From Hymenopus coronatus (Eukaryota > Arthropoda > Insecta > Mantodea > Hymenopodidae): 64,000 nt of DNA. How positions within the stretch are numbered: the stretch's first letter is position 1; each line of letters opens with the position of its first letter. Below, in pieces: positions 33,823-44,889 of the stretch. The stretch spans positions 13,349,001 through 13,413,000 of the forward strand of contig CM060896.1 in the NCBI GenBank assembly GCA_030762935.1. Reading direction: 5' to 3'. The notes beneath the pieces were generated by a model. That model was not told the origin of the DNA. It worked only from the letters and a program-made list of their open reading frames with translations, and searched no databases. Position numbers and translations under genes: made by a program.

Positions 33823-34050
33823 GAGAGGACCTGATAAGGTCATTTTTAATAAATTAAATTTCATCATTTTGCAACGTGACTATCATTTTCACTTCTATTA
33901 TGCTAAAAAGAGGTTGCTTGAACATTTTGAATTAACATTTTGGTTCCTATGAATAAGAAGAAGAATAACCAATCACCTCCTCACTCTACTCGTTCGCCAC
34001 AAAATGGCGATCTGTCCGCGAGAATCATCAATATTAATGCATGTTGAACA

Positions 34051-34472
34051 AACTGTGTGTCTGGACTGCATAGCTCAAAAACGAAAATACTTGGTATTTA
34101 TGTTTGGTATCTTCCAAGAATGCGACACGAAGATTTTAAAAAAAAATCCCCTCACCCGCAACTGTCGTTTACATGGATAAATTTTCAACAAATTTGATTT
34201 TCTAAAAATTGGCTCAAACGATTATTAAAATCCCGTGTATTAAAGATATTTACATACCAAATAAATTGAATTTTCTGGGAATAGCCTGTGAAGGCCTCTT
34301 TATTCTGAATGAATTTTGCCGAATTTTCCTTAACTGCGTAACCGTAAGAGATAGACATAAACATACTGCACAGAAATTGTAGATCTTACATCTTATGTGT
34401 GGAGGTAACCGTTTCCGAGATATTTCTTGTTATTGTTTTCAGTTGTAAAGTACTTATACTAATCTCAGGCAG
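34051..34472 (+). repeat. HPR copy B, truncated; right parent of duplication
   Basis: Lacks the hairpin end. The duplication ends inside it at 34101; beyond that it has its own sequence (atcttccaagaatgcgacac), unlike the junction copy. It is cut at about 34472 by the non-LTR element, after ctaatctcaggcag. Confidence 0.85.
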
Positions 34473-35600
34473 CATGTGTTTGCCAGCACAAATTTGAGTT
34501 GATATGCAAACCTAGAAATTGCACTATTTTATAGTCATCTGGATTTATTCTCCTTAAATTAAAATGTAATGTCTCTGTTTTTGAACTGTTTAAAATCAAA
34601 TTATTAGCATTACACCAAGTTTGGACACTATTAGTTAACTCTTTAAGTTTTGAGATTAATATATCTGTTCTTGACTCAGTAATGTTAACAGCCAAGTCAT
34701 ATACAAACATATATGTCTCTGAGTAACAGCTGTGAATAGAATTAGGAAGACCATTAATGTAAATTATGAACAATACCGGTCCCAATATGGACCCTTGAGG
34801 TACATCATGCTTCAAGAGTTTGAAAGAGGAAACTTTACTACACTTTAAAAACACTGCTTGGGACCTATTGCTAAGATAAGAAGCCAGAAGGTTTACACTA
34901 ATATCATTAAAACCATAAAATGTTAACTTATGTTGAAGCGTTTTATGAGAAACTGTATCAAAAGCCTTCGTGAAATCAAAAACTCTACTACAAACTACAT
35001 TACCAGACTCAGTGCCAGAAAGACAGCGTTTATGGAACAGGGTTATTGCATTTATAATACTATGGGATGTCCAAAAACCAAACTGTTGCTTACTTAATAA
35101 AGAATTGTCTTCAAAATATTTATAAATGTGTTTATTAATTAAAATCTCAAAAACTTTAAACATGGTTTGTATAATACATACAGGCCTGTAATTTTCGTAG
35201 TCTGCTCTATTACCTCTTTTAAACACTGGAGCTACTTTTGCATATTTAAACGCATCAGGAAACACACCAGAATCAATGCAAAAGGGGTTCTAATATATGG
35301 ATGGCTGCCAATTTTAGTATTTTGGAATTTATGCCATAAGCATCAAGATACGCGTTATTACTTAAGCTCAGTATGGAAGAGTATACTTCGTCTGCACTGA
35401 CATGTTTAAAGGAAAAGCTGTTATCAGCTTTGGACATATTTTTCAGAAATTACTTTGGTTTACTAGGAGATATGCTGCTCATAAGTTCTTCTACTTTGTT
35501 AATAAAATAAGAATTGCATACTTCAGGGTCTAGCTCTGGAGTTGAAAGTTTCGAATTTTTGTTAACTATGCTATTGATAACAGACCAATTTGAAATGAAG
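34473..35600 (-). pseudogene. Non-LTR reverse transcriptase, partial and broken
   Basis: Would copy the element's RNA into DNA at the target. On the minus strand it reads SNWSVINSIVNKNSKLS, then PELDPEVCNSYFINKVEEL, ADEVYSSILSLSNNAYLDAY, GVFPDAFKYAKVAPVFKRG, ENYRP, FDFTKAFDTVSHK (first catalytic Asp kept), DVPQGSILGPVLFIIYING and FVYDLAV. The last block should be F-A-D-D; the first Asp of the pair is Tyr (34696-34707), so catalysis would be lost. There is a stop codon at about 35451, and a one-base frameshift lies between 35276 and 35290. The 266-codon open part is 34465-35265. The family resembles the Jockey/CR1 group with an APE-type endonuclease; the exact clade is not settled. Confidence 0.9.
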
Positions 35601-35659
35601 CGTACGTGTCGTACTTAGTCTTTAATTTATGATTTTTATGGATTTCGAGTTAAAGCTAC

Positions 35660-36140
35660 CTAAATGCTGTGCCATTTCATCAATTTTCATTTCTGGGTTC
35701 AATCTACTCACGAACGTAGCGTTTTGTTTTCTGCACTACTTTAATACTCAGTACTCATTTCACATAACACTGCTTTATCACTATTTGTTGACTGAGCATT
35801 AGCTGCACTTTGTTTCACTTTATCGCCGAATGGGACACCACGGTTATTTGCTGAATTATCAACAGAATGAGCAGCGTGATTTTTGTCTTCCGAAGGACCA
35901 CTAAGAGAACAGTGTTTCTGCCGCACTATTTTTATTCCATTTCGTCAGCAAGTCTATATGTTGGTTAAGTGGTTTAATTTCCCCCCTGAGTTCTTTTATA
36001 ATACAGTATTTCTGTTTTATAATGTACTTCAGAATTTGAATATCTATTTTGCCATCACTGTCTGTTAAAGCAGTTAAAGCATTATAAAATGCTTCGTCTT
36101 TATTTCCATCACTTCCACAACACTTATTGATGTTGTCCAA
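35660..36140 (-). pseudogene. Non-LTR ORF1 fragment
   Basis: Minus-strand frames give NKDEAFYNALTALTDSDGK, IDIQILKYIIKQKYCIIKEL, RGEIKPLNQHIDLLTKWNK (heptad-like, probable coiled coil), then SGPSEDKNH and, in another frame, a stretch ending in NPEMKIDEMAQHL. This fits the RNA-binding ORF1 protein of Jockey/CR1-type elements, N-terminal to middle part. It is frameshifted and ends at the internal deletion. Confidence 0.65.
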
Positions 36141-36150
36141 AAAATGTTAT

Positions 36151-36205
36151 GTTACTTGTGAATCTTGCACAACTGTTGTGGAAATACTTTGTTTTTACAT
36201 ATTTG

Positions 36206-36239
<34 letters not shown>

Positions 36240-36588
36240 ACACATTTGCACTGTTGGTTACTCTGCTAGTTAAGGTTAAGACTACCACAACAGTATACGG
36301 AGCGCAGAGGAGACGTCCGTCCGTCCGTCCGTCCGTCACGAAGGCTGAAGCGGAAGAGTATAGTTCATTAACAGCTTGTATATGTGGCTGCCTAACTGAT
36401 TTTCTTCTTTACATTTGTACATTATGAAAACGCCCATGCAATTATAACACGAATTGTAATATTTACTGATCGAACGTAAATAACATTTAAATAATAAAAT
36501 TAATTTGTTAAATATCTTCACACTCTTACCAAGTAAAAACGAAAGAAGGAATTAAACTAAATCTTTACTCATCTGCAGCTGTATTACT
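36151..36588. other. Possible 5' UTR of the non-LTR element
   Basis: Holds a CA run at 36208-36245 and five GTCC units at 36317-36337, with no coding sequence. It lies upstream of ORF1 on the minus strand and before the next HPR copy, so it may be the element's untranslated leader. Confidence 0.35.
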
Positions 36589-37430
36589 AAAAATCTTATG
36601 TATTACACTCACATGACTTTCTTTAGCTCTTCTACATAAGATTATTCTTCTTTCTGCACCTTCCTAATCGAGATAATCATTAGCAAAATGTTCTTGCTAC
36701 TTAGTTCCTTATAAGTAGAAAGAAAATAACTGAATACACTAGGCTAAACCGATAGTCAAATGTTTTAAAATCTGTCGTTATTCGATTGTCATTGCAAATC
36801 GCTTCTGTACTTGGCCAGGAGTAGAACAAAAGAAAAACGGGCACTTCCTGTCTGAGAAAAGTATAAGTACTCACAACTGAAACCAAAAACAAGGAAATCT
36901 CAGAAACGGTTACCACCACAACAACTGTGTGTTTTGATCAGATCAACATTTTCTGTGTAGTAAGTTTTTTCTATCTATTACCGCTTAGCAGTTAAGCAAC
37001 ATTTAGGAAAATTCATCCAGAATAGAGCTCTTCAGAAAATTCAAGATATACATTTTATTTGATATGTAAATATCTTTAATATATGGGATTTTAATCAAAA
37101 TCGTTAGAGCCATCTTTTAGAAAATAAAAATTTTCGAAAATTTTTGCATGTAAAGGGTAGTTGGGGGTGGGGGATTTTCTTGAAAACCTTCGTGTCGCTT
37201 CCTTGGAAGATACTAAACCTAAATACCAAGTTTAGTATTTAACGTCTTTTCGTTTTTGAGCTATGCTGTCCACAGACACACACACGGACTTTTTTCTGAA
37301 AATGCTTTTTTTTGGATTCAGGGAGTCCTAAAACATGTATTTCCGGGGAAATCTTGGTATCGAATTTTTGCATGGAATACAATACTTCCTCTATACATTA
37401 TGTACATAGTACGTATAGAGAAAGTAAAAA
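36589..37430 (-). repeat. HPR copy, complete, reverse, subfamily B
   Basis: Right end aaatcttatgtattacactc; palindrome acattatgtacatagtacg at 37394-37412; short CA site (37274-37284). B-type block with gaatacactaggctaaacc. Confidence 0.9.
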
Positions 37431-37853
37431 CTATATGTACTTCTGAAGTCTTTCAAAGAAAACCTTATTCGATGTTCTGATAAGATTTATAATGCGAAAA
37501 ACTTGGTTCCACTTTGCATGATGTGCATATGTTTTGAAACATTTTATTAGTACGAGTATCGCCAGGCAAATGGCATTTGCTGGGATCTAAAAGTGCAGCT
37601 TGTATGCGATACATCACGCGGAACGCCATATTCTTTTCAATTTATTTTAGGTGGGGTGCTTGTGGATTGGTAGATCATCTTGTCAGTTGCCGCTCAGATT
37701 CATTCCTCTTGACTCTAGCAGTGTGATAGTTGTGGGTAACTTTTTGAATACATTTGCAGTCAATAATATAGTTTTGCGACACTGTTCTATACTAAACATT
37801 TGACAGTTGCATACTAGAACTGTCATTTGTTTCTAAACAACTACGTGAATAAG
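37431..37853. other. No recognised feature
   Basis: Non-HPR DNA between an HPR copy and a pogo-derived element. Confidence 0.4.
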
Positions 37854-37855
37854 TA

Positions 37856-38442
37856 CAGTGGAACCTCACTTCTACGTTTTTCAAGCGAGATTACTAAAAT
37901 ACTGTATAAATGGCAAAACGGGTACCTCATTTTTCTCTTCTGGTATGGACTTCATCCAGAATTTTTAATTTTTCACCAAGAGTTATGGATTTCCTTGTTT
38001 TCTTCCTTGCTGGTTGATATTCATTCATGTTTCTTCTCCTGTTTGCAACTCCACATAAAATAGTCAAGAGACTGTTGGAACGATATGACAATGAAAACAG
38101 CACACTAGCAGTACTCGACTTAGACAAGTGACTGTTGGAACCAAGGTTAATAGATTGTTGGAACGATAAGACGACAATGAAACGATAACCGTCAATGAAA
38201 ACCGCAAACCAGGCAATTCCAAGGCTATACACAGCAAGCATACCACCATACGTTTTTTTGAAAACGTATAAATGGGTACATTTTGTGTATGGGAATCAGA
38301 AAAAGTGACGCATTACCGAGAAAACGTATAATCAAAACGTATAATTGAGCAAAATTTTAATGGAGAACGACTGGTTCCTAAAATGTTTGCGTGTATGTGC
38401 GAAAAATGTTGAAGTGAATAATGTATAAGAGAGTTTCAACTA
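37856..38442 (-). mobile_element. Pogo/Tigger-derived MITE 1
   Basis: 587 bp with inverted ends cagtggaacctcacttctac (left) and, reversed, tagttgaaactctcttatac (right), flanked by TA on both sides. It codes on the minus strand for the start of a pogo-type transposase, then jumps straight to the terminal repeat. Same structure as 63128-63667. Confidence 0.85.
37927..38241 (-). pseudogene. Pogo/CENP-B-type HTH, N-terminal remnant
   Basis: A 104-codon open frame whose end reads EYQPARKKTRKSITLGEKLK then ILDEVHTRRE, the first helix-turn-helix of CENP-B/Tigger/pogo proteins (compare KRKS.TL.EKL.IL). The DNA-binding domain stops after about 30 residues at the deletion. The upstream codons are likely untranslated leader in the parent. 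It is not a working transposase. Confidence 0.75.
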
Positions 38443-39038
38443 TACATTGCTAGAAAACTTACTTGTAAAACAAATTAATTTTGCTCACGTTTGAGCATCA
38501 CAGACATTGGAACGCTCCCTTGCTGCCGAAGTGGTTCTGTGTTATACAGTGATAGCTGTTTTGCAGTAATGGGTTGCACTCTACGCTAACCTTTGCTCAC
38601 GCAAGTAGTACCGCCAAGCCTGACCTCTCTTACTCTGCATAACGGAATTGGTACGAACTTCCTAGCTCTAGCTAGGTCGTACTCCGCCTTCCCCTCTGAT
38701 CCTTCAATGTTGACAGCATGCACTAGGGAATAGTAGTCGAAAACAGGTAGTGCACCGCTATTTCACCGAAAAAGCTCTATTGTGAAGCTTTAAAATTGAG
38801 CCTGAAATGTTTACACCAAGTCCCGACCCACGTCTTGCTGTTTGATCATAATGTTTGTCGGCCGTGCTTACGACGTCGCATGACATCACCGGTTACAGAA
38901 ATGAAAAGGCAATTGCGGAATAAAGTTGACGCAGCCAAGTGCCCCATCAACCCAGCACTCCTAGCACTTCGTCAGACTTGTACACTAATGTGTCACGTGA
39001 CATACGAAGGAAAAGGAACGACAACTGACATTAAACCT
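38443..39038. other. Non-repeat stretch, GC-richer
   Basis: No HPR or other element is recognised. The 84-codon open frame on + (38796-39050) has no motif. The candidate exon follows on the minus strand. Confidence 0.4.
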
Positions 39039-39200
39039 TCAAATCAATAAGTCATTAGCACTTGAGAAAAGATGGCATACAGTCGCAGGGAAATTTTCCT
39101 GGTCGTTATAGGTTCTAGCGTCCAATGACACCTCGCCTGATGTTTCTGAAGTTACTTCTCGCTCACTGATCCAGTCAAAGTATTGATCGTGATCCTTACA
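39039..39200 (-). CDS. Candidate host exon (3'-terminal)
   Basis: On the minus strand a strong splice acceptor, a pyrimidine-rich tract ending ctgttttgtttcag (39201-39214), is followed by 53 open codons and TGA (39039-39041). The peptide starts CKDHDQYFDWISEREVTSE, continues with GEVSLDARTYNDQENFPA and ends ATVCHLFSSANDLLI. Base composition and amino-acid mix look more like coding DNA than the AT-rich surroundings. No family is recognised. No poly(A) signal or partner exon is identified, so it could be a chance open frame next to a chance acceptor. Confidence 0.3.
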   Translation of the reverse strand, partial: CKDHDQYFDWISEREVTSETSGEVSLDARTYNDQENFPATVCHLFSSANDLLI

Positions 39201-39321
39201 CTGAAACAAAACAGAAAAGAAATCATCAATTAATCATATTGGATGAATATTACCTACTACAACTATAGGAATAAATTTATTAACATATTTTTTCATCTAC
39301 ACGATTAATATTAGCTCTATT

Positions 39322-40047
39322 GTTACTTTCTCTACACGTACGACGTATATAGTGTATAGACAAGTTATCGTAATGCACCCAAAAATTTTATACCGGGATT
39401 TCACCGGAAATACATGTTTTGAGACACCCTGAATCAAAAAACACATTTTTAGAAGTTTGGTGTCTTCAAAGGTTGCGAATATTTTCAAGAAAATCCCCCC
39501 ATCCCAACTACCCATTACATAGAAAAGTTTCGAAAATTTTGACTTTTTAAACGATTTTTATTAAAATATCGTACATTAAAGATGTTTACTTGACAAATAA
39601 AATGTATATCTTGAATAGCCTTTCCAGACTACATTATTCTGGACGAATTTTACGGAATTTTGCATAAATGCTACGTCGTAAGAGATGGACAAAAACTTAC
39701 GACACAAAAAAATGTAGAGCACGTTAAAACACACAATTTATGTCATTTTTTTCGTGGAGTCGATCGTTTTTGAGATATTCCTTGTTATTGGTTTCAGTTT
39801 TGAAAAACTTGCAGTTTTCTCACACAGGAATTTGTCAACTCCTGTCCATACAAACAAAGGAACTTCAGTCACATAGCAACCAGCTTTTGACTATCACTTT
39901 AACTTATTTCTCTTCTACTTACAAGGAAGCACGTAATAACACTTTCTGCTGATTTTTTCTCCATTAACATTAAATAAATAGAAGCATAAGCTTTTTAATA
40001 TTTTTTTTTTGTAGAGATTTAGAGAAAGTCATATGAATAGAACACAT
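39322..40047 (+). repeat. HPR copy, internally shortened
   Basis: Decayed palindrome acgtacgacgtatatagtg. The whole microsatellite and the aactcaaaaacgaaaag block are gone: cacatttttagaagtttgg joins them at about 39450. The right end has agagaaagtcatatgaatag. Confidence 0.85.
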
Positions 40048-41769
40048 CATTTATTTTTTTTGACAAACATGATCAATCTATCATACATTTTACAAAGATT
40101 TAATTCATTAAACCGACACAAAAATGGTACCTTCACATTGCGAATAATATTGGCAATAAACTGGTACACCTTGCAGCAAAGAAAATTGTACAAAACTTCA
40201 AAATTCAAAGCATCCACACTTCTCATGGAGATTTACTGCCATTCTTCAAAAAATATGATGAAGAACCTTTGAACGACATGTTACAATAAAAGCTACGATA
40301 AATGCATCTACAGAATGTAACAGAAAAGTACCGCACAAATTTCAGGATACATTCCTCACACGTAGACAAAGAATAGTTATTTATAACAAGAGCTAAATGT
40401 GTAGTTTTGTTTTCCGAGAAGGAAAGTTTGTGTAACGGGGCAGTAAGACCGAGTGTAAGAATCCTACAAACAAAATAAAAGCACTTTTTTCTTGAGTGTC
40501 ATACACTAATTTTTAGACAGCATAATATTTCTAGATTTATCAATAAATGTATAATATAAGGTTCAACTTTCCTTTTATTTAGGGAATAGTACGTTTTCCT
40601 ATCGCTTGGAGGCGTGTGTGTATGTGGGAATAGAATTCGTCTATCGATATAAATTGGTAATCGATGTAGTAATGTCAGTTCTGTACTCTTTACCATAAAT
40701 CTTATAAATTAACAATTCCATTCCATTCCTTCTGCTATTAAATGATAAACTAGAGTATGTTACAACCAAATACCCAGCAAACACGTTTTATATGTGGCCA
40801 ATCGAAGAAAATTGTTGTCTAGTTGAGCATGTTTAGACACGAGAACGGACTAGTAAAGAAGGCGGTGTTCCTATTATTGATTTTATTTTTTTCTCAGGAA
40901 CATAACCTTATTTCTTTTTATACAGATAAATAACAGAAAACAAACATACACAATTCTTATTAATAATAGGCAACATCAAGTTCTTAGCTGTGTAATTATG
41001 ATGAAAGTGGGATGTTTATTGTACAACTATTACAATTGGGAATGTTGATTCCTTGCGGTGTGTTTGTGTTGCTAAATTCACACATCGTACTATCATCAAG
41101 TTGTATTGCAACGTCAGCTCAAGTGTTTGGAAGGATGAGTGTAGCTATCTTCTTCTTATTTTCTATCGAGTTCTCTGTACGTTAAAAATAACGATATATC
41201 GATCGGACTCCACTGGTAACGTGACTCTTTCAAAACCTCAACATGCTATTTAACGGATACAGTGATAGTAACAAAACTTAAGTTGGTAACATAGGAGTGT
41301 TATACATGTTTTATTAGTCTAGAGTTATAAAGATCAATTTTTAGTTCGAGTGTTTTGTGTTAAAAAGCTTACTTATAACAGTGTCTGTCTAAAAGTTATG
41401 TTATATGGACAGGGATCTGTTACCATGTTACAACTCATTTTCTCCAAGTCAATAATCATGGGAAACACTCAGGAACAGAACGTTAGAATAATAAGGACCA
41501 TTCACTCTTGCTTAAGTCTGTTGTCCTGTGGCCATGTGACTAATACGTCATTGCCTGTTCCAGCAAGCACGCGGTTTACTACACACTATAATGTTTGTCA
41601 AATGCGAAGGGTTCTACTCTGCAGCAAAAGAGGTCCGTTATCGTGCTCTGCGTTGCCATTTACATATTTCCCTCTCACTCGCATACTGAGCATGCAAAGC
41701 TGCCTGGCGAGAAAATCGTCGACGTAAGGAAATCCTGACTCATTAGAAAAACTTCCATAATTTTGCAGC
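40048..41769. other. 1.7 kb with no recognised feature
   Basis: No HPR copies and no mobile-element coding is recognised. Open frames at 41053-41253 and 41350-41727 have no motif or splice context that I can support. Confidence 0.4.
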
Positions 41770-41972
41770 TTTTACTTTCTCTATGCGTACTGTGTACATA
41801 GTGCACAGAGGAAGTATTGTATTGCACCCAAAAATTCTATACCGATATTTCACCAGAAATACAAATTTTAAAATACTTTTAGTTATTTTTATACTCATAG
41901 ATTCCATTTTTTTTTATCCTCTTAAAAAATGGACGAATCCCACTGAATCCAAAAAAGCATTTTTACAGAAAG

Positions 41973-42010
<38 letters not shown>

Positions 42011-42718
42011 ACAGCATAGCTCAAAAACGAAAATACCGTTAAATACCAAATTTGGCATTATCTTGCAAGGATGCGACACGAAGATTTCCAAAAAAATTCC
42101 CCCACCCCTAACTACCCTTTACATGGAAACATTTTCGAAAATTTTGTTTTTCTTAAAAATGGCTCAAACGATTTTGATTAAAATGCCATATATAAAAGCT
42201 CTTTCTATGACAAAACGTATATCTTGAATTTTCTGGGAATAACTTCTAAAGAACTGTTTATTCTGGATGAATTTTGCTTAATTTGAAATAATTAGTAAAC
42301 CGTATGAGTTAGACAAAAGCTTAGTCCACAGAAAATGTAGATCTTGTTAAAATACACACGTTATGTCGTATACATTTTTTTTCGTGGAACTTAACATTTT
42401 CTAGGCATTCCTTGTTATTAGTTTCAATTGTTAAGTACTTACACTTTTCTCAGACGGAAGTGCCCGTTTTAGTTTTGTTATGCTCCTGGCCAAGCAAAGA
42501 AGCAATTTGCAATAACGATCGCATAACGATAGCTTTTAAAACATTTGACTATCACTTAAGCCTAGTGCATTCCCTTAGTGCCATTCTACTTATAAGGAAC
42601 AAAGTAGTAATATTCTGCTAATGTTTATTTCGATTAGCATGGTGTTGAAAGAAGAATTTCGTAAGAATTTTGTAGAGTAGCTAGAGAAAGTCATGCGACT
42701 GTAACACATGAGATTTTT
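41770..42718 (+). repeat. HPR copy, subfamily B, with extra 75 bp
   Basis: Palindrome gtactgtgtacatagtgca. An extra segment (about 41868-41942) separates accagaaatacaa from cactgaatccaaaaaagc. A GT run lies at 41972-42009. Right end ctagagaaagtcatgcgact. Confidence 0.85.
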
Positions 42719-43116
42719 AAATTTGAACATCCATATTATGTACACCGTTTCTTAAATGCTATAGAATTATTATAGTTTATGAATTACCTGCTCTTTTAAT
42801 GCAATGGAACTGACAGTGACTCCTCCGTATCGCTGTTATTAGTGTTGTCAAGAGACAATAATTCGTCACTGGTGCATTTTTTAAAAAGACGTATAGGTAA
42901 TAATACTTCGAGCCTGGCTATGCAATAACTGCCTCTTAGATTCGCCACCAAAAGTCAAACATACGATAGCTGACGCAGCATTCTACAGCTAACAAGAGTG
43001 TGTTCACTCTCTGTATCTCGACTTTAAACTGATTGTTAAATGTAATAAATGTAATAATTCTTTTAGTATCATGTCAATAGTTTACATTTCATTTTTGTGT
43101 AATTATATATTGTGTG

Positions 43117-43149
<33 letters not shown>
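42719..43149. other. No recognised feature; ends in CA run
   Basis: Non-HPR DNA that passes into a CA microsatellite (43119-43156) next to a Tc1-like end. Confidence 0.45.
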
Positions 43150-43155
<6 letters not shown>

Positions 43156-43158
<3 letters not shown>

Positions 43159-43680
43159 GACCGTCAGATATTTTGGACAGGATCGGCTGTGCGTGTAAAC
43201 TTCCAATTATTAAAGGAAAAAGCGGGTAATTATTTCGAAATTGCTAAACGCTGAATTCTTTGCACTTCAAAGGCACTGTAACAAATGCAATTGCTATTTG
43301 TAAGCCGTATTACAAAGAAGAGATACCAAAATTTGCTCATCAATATTTTTCGGACAGAAGGTCACGCAAGGCTGTCTTGACGCTTGTTATGCGCCGTGCG
43401 GGGAGGTCCCAGTTGGTGTCTTTCTCATGCACAAAGCAAACACAACGGGTCGCGGAGGAAAGAACAGTGCATTTGAGCAAAGACAATTATTTATATTTCA
43501 TCACGAAAGAGGAAAACATGTGGACAAATCGCAGATTTGCTGAACATGAAAGACGTTCGGTTAACGACATTATCTGCCAATATTAGAACTTACCACAGAC
43601 TGGTCGCCCAAGGGTCCTTACTAGCACAATATTAAGAAGATTGAACAACACCTCGATACACGTTTCTCCAACTGTTTTTG
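43156..43680 (+). mobile_element. Tc1-like transposon remnant
   Basis: Begins cagtgaccgtcagatattt and tggacaggatcgg, resembling Tc1-type inverted ends (cagt..ggtca..atttt..gacag). It is followed by broken coding sequence with GNYFEIAKR (first HTH) and TGRPRVLTSTILRRL, the GRPR motif between the two HTH halves of Tc1 transposases, in different frames. The catalytic half is missing. Confidence 0.55.
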
Positions 43681-43894
43681 TAAGTAGTGGTAAGCTTTCG
43701 CGGCCGGAGTCCAAATTATAACGAAGAATTTTCCGGGCTGAGAAACCGTGGTCTACTGGGGTCTTCAGGTCCAGACATTTCGTTCACGACTGCAATGAAC
43801 ATCTTCAGTGGCGTGGTCTTAAGTCTTCTCGGTAAAGGTTTGGTCGCAAAGTCGGAAGGTCCTCAAAATATACACGTGTTTGATAGATGACCCG
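43681..43894. other. Unclassified GC-rich segment
   Basis: Contains gcggccggagtcc, gagaaaccgtggtctactgg and acatcttcagtggcgtgg, phrases that look like part of a short interspersed element or MITE. No ends can be set. A 67-codon open frame here (43687-43890) has no motif. Confidence 0.3.
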
Positions 43895-44195
43895 TTCGCT
43901 AGACGTGAATCATTTTCCTCCGAGCCACTTTTTCAAGTTTGATAATAAAATAAAAAGTCACAGGACCCAAATTTGATGAATACGGTGAATGTTGTAACAT
44001 TCAAACTTCAATTCTACAATTATCACCATCGAAACTGCGCAGCTGTGCGCCCTTGCATTGTCTTGATGGAAGAGTCGTTTTCTTTCCCAGATGAGGGCGT
44101 TTTTTCTTGATTTCTCCGTTCAATTGGTGCAATAACGATGCATGATACTCAATTTATCCTTTTAGCAAGTAATCAATGTAGGAGTTAAATTGTTT
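43895..44195 (-). pseudogene. Mariner transposase C-terminal fragment, third lineage
   Basis: The minus strand reads SYIDYLLKG, YHASLLHQLNGEIKKKRPHL, then LFHQDNARAHSCAVSM (second catalytic Asp kept), then HSPYSSNLGPVTFYF in place of HPPYSPDLAPCDFFLF, so the third Asp is lost. It ends near KLEKVARRK, and in another frame a serine-rich stretch matches SSNEEVI. It differs from the two longer mariners in the window (DNARAH against NAPAH), so it is a separate subfamily. Confidence 0.8.
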
Positions 44196-44372
44196 CACAT
44201 AGCGACCGGCTTATGAAGGACGAGACTATCGCTTTAACCTGCGAATTTTCTTATTTCCCTTATTTTACAAGGAAGTTGGTAATAAGAGCAGAGGAATAAG
44301 GTTTTTAAAAATAATTTCTTACAGAGATATAGAGGAAGTCCTGTGAATGGAACACATCAGATTTTTTTTTAT
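44196..44372 (+). repeat. HPR right-end fragment
   Basis: tttcacatagcgaccggctt through tacaaggaagttggtaataa to gaggaagtcctgtgaatgg. Confidence 0.7.
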
Positions 44373-44628
44373 TGATGAAATAATAAAGGAATTTAATATG
44401 AAAGATAAACTACTGAAAGTTTTCATCAATGAAAGGGTGTACAAGCAGAATGGAGAGGACTATAGAGGTTTTTCCCAGAAAATTAAAGATATGAATTTAA
44501 TTTGTCATAAAAGTATCTTAAACATATGGAGTTTTAATCAAAATAATTAGAGCCATTTCTCACACACACCATCACCGCGTGGACCTTTCTCTGAAAATTC
44601 TTTCTTTTGGTTCAAGGGAGCTCTCTCG
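44373..44628 (-). repeat. HPR fragment, diverged, inverted
   Basis: tttcccagaaaattaaagat, tggagttttaatcaaaata and cgtggacctttctctgaaaa follow minus-strand order. The two ends are lost and it meets the preceding + fragment directly. Confidence 0.6.
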
Positions 44629-44889
44629 AGTAAAGATAACAAATTATAAAATAAATCGTTATCTTCAGCTTTTACATAATGTAGCTTTGACAGTCAAGTA
44701 CACAGATGTACTTTATAATGTATTTGTATTCTCCTGTTGAACTGCACCAACACATGCTCTTCTCAGAAACCTTATGTTTAAGAATGTAACCTTAACTTGA
44801 TTCCCTTCTCCTTAGTTGCTACTTTGAACATTTTTGGCCTAAAGGTTTCGCATTCTTCCAAATGCTACTTTGCTGGAAACAGAGCATAG

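Larger units (their letters stand above)
26361..34101 (+). repeat. Tandem duplication, unit 2 (7,741 bp)
   Basis: Second unit of the block described at 18611-26360. Offsets between units go from 7,750 to 7,736 to 7,739 to 7,741, and each step falls at a simple repeat (GT, poly-T, AC). All open frames that do not include those repeats have identical translations. Confidence 0.95.
34473..36150 (-). mobile_element. Broken non-LTR retrotransposon, ORF1/RT type
   Basis: Minus-strand order is ORF1 piece (about 36140-35650), then reverse-transcriptase piece (about 35600-34473). The rest of ORF1 and the endonuclease are missing between them, so the copy carries an internal deletion near 35,600-35,650. 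The 3' end of the RT is also cut at the HPR border. The 5' side may reach further, through a CA run (36208-36245) and a GTCC run (36317-36337). Confidence 0.85.

Noticed and set aside
18611..34101. Duplication as two independent insertions of one large element
   Set aside because: The borders have no terminal repeats or target duplication, and the junction copy is a precise hybrid of the two flanking HPR copies.
36124..36427. Open frames over the CA and GTCC runs
   Set aside because: Low-complexity translation; the segment is better seen as the possible leader of the non-LTR element.
41350..41727. 125-codon open frame as a gene
   Set aside because: No motif, no splice or promoter context, and composition like the surrounding DNA.
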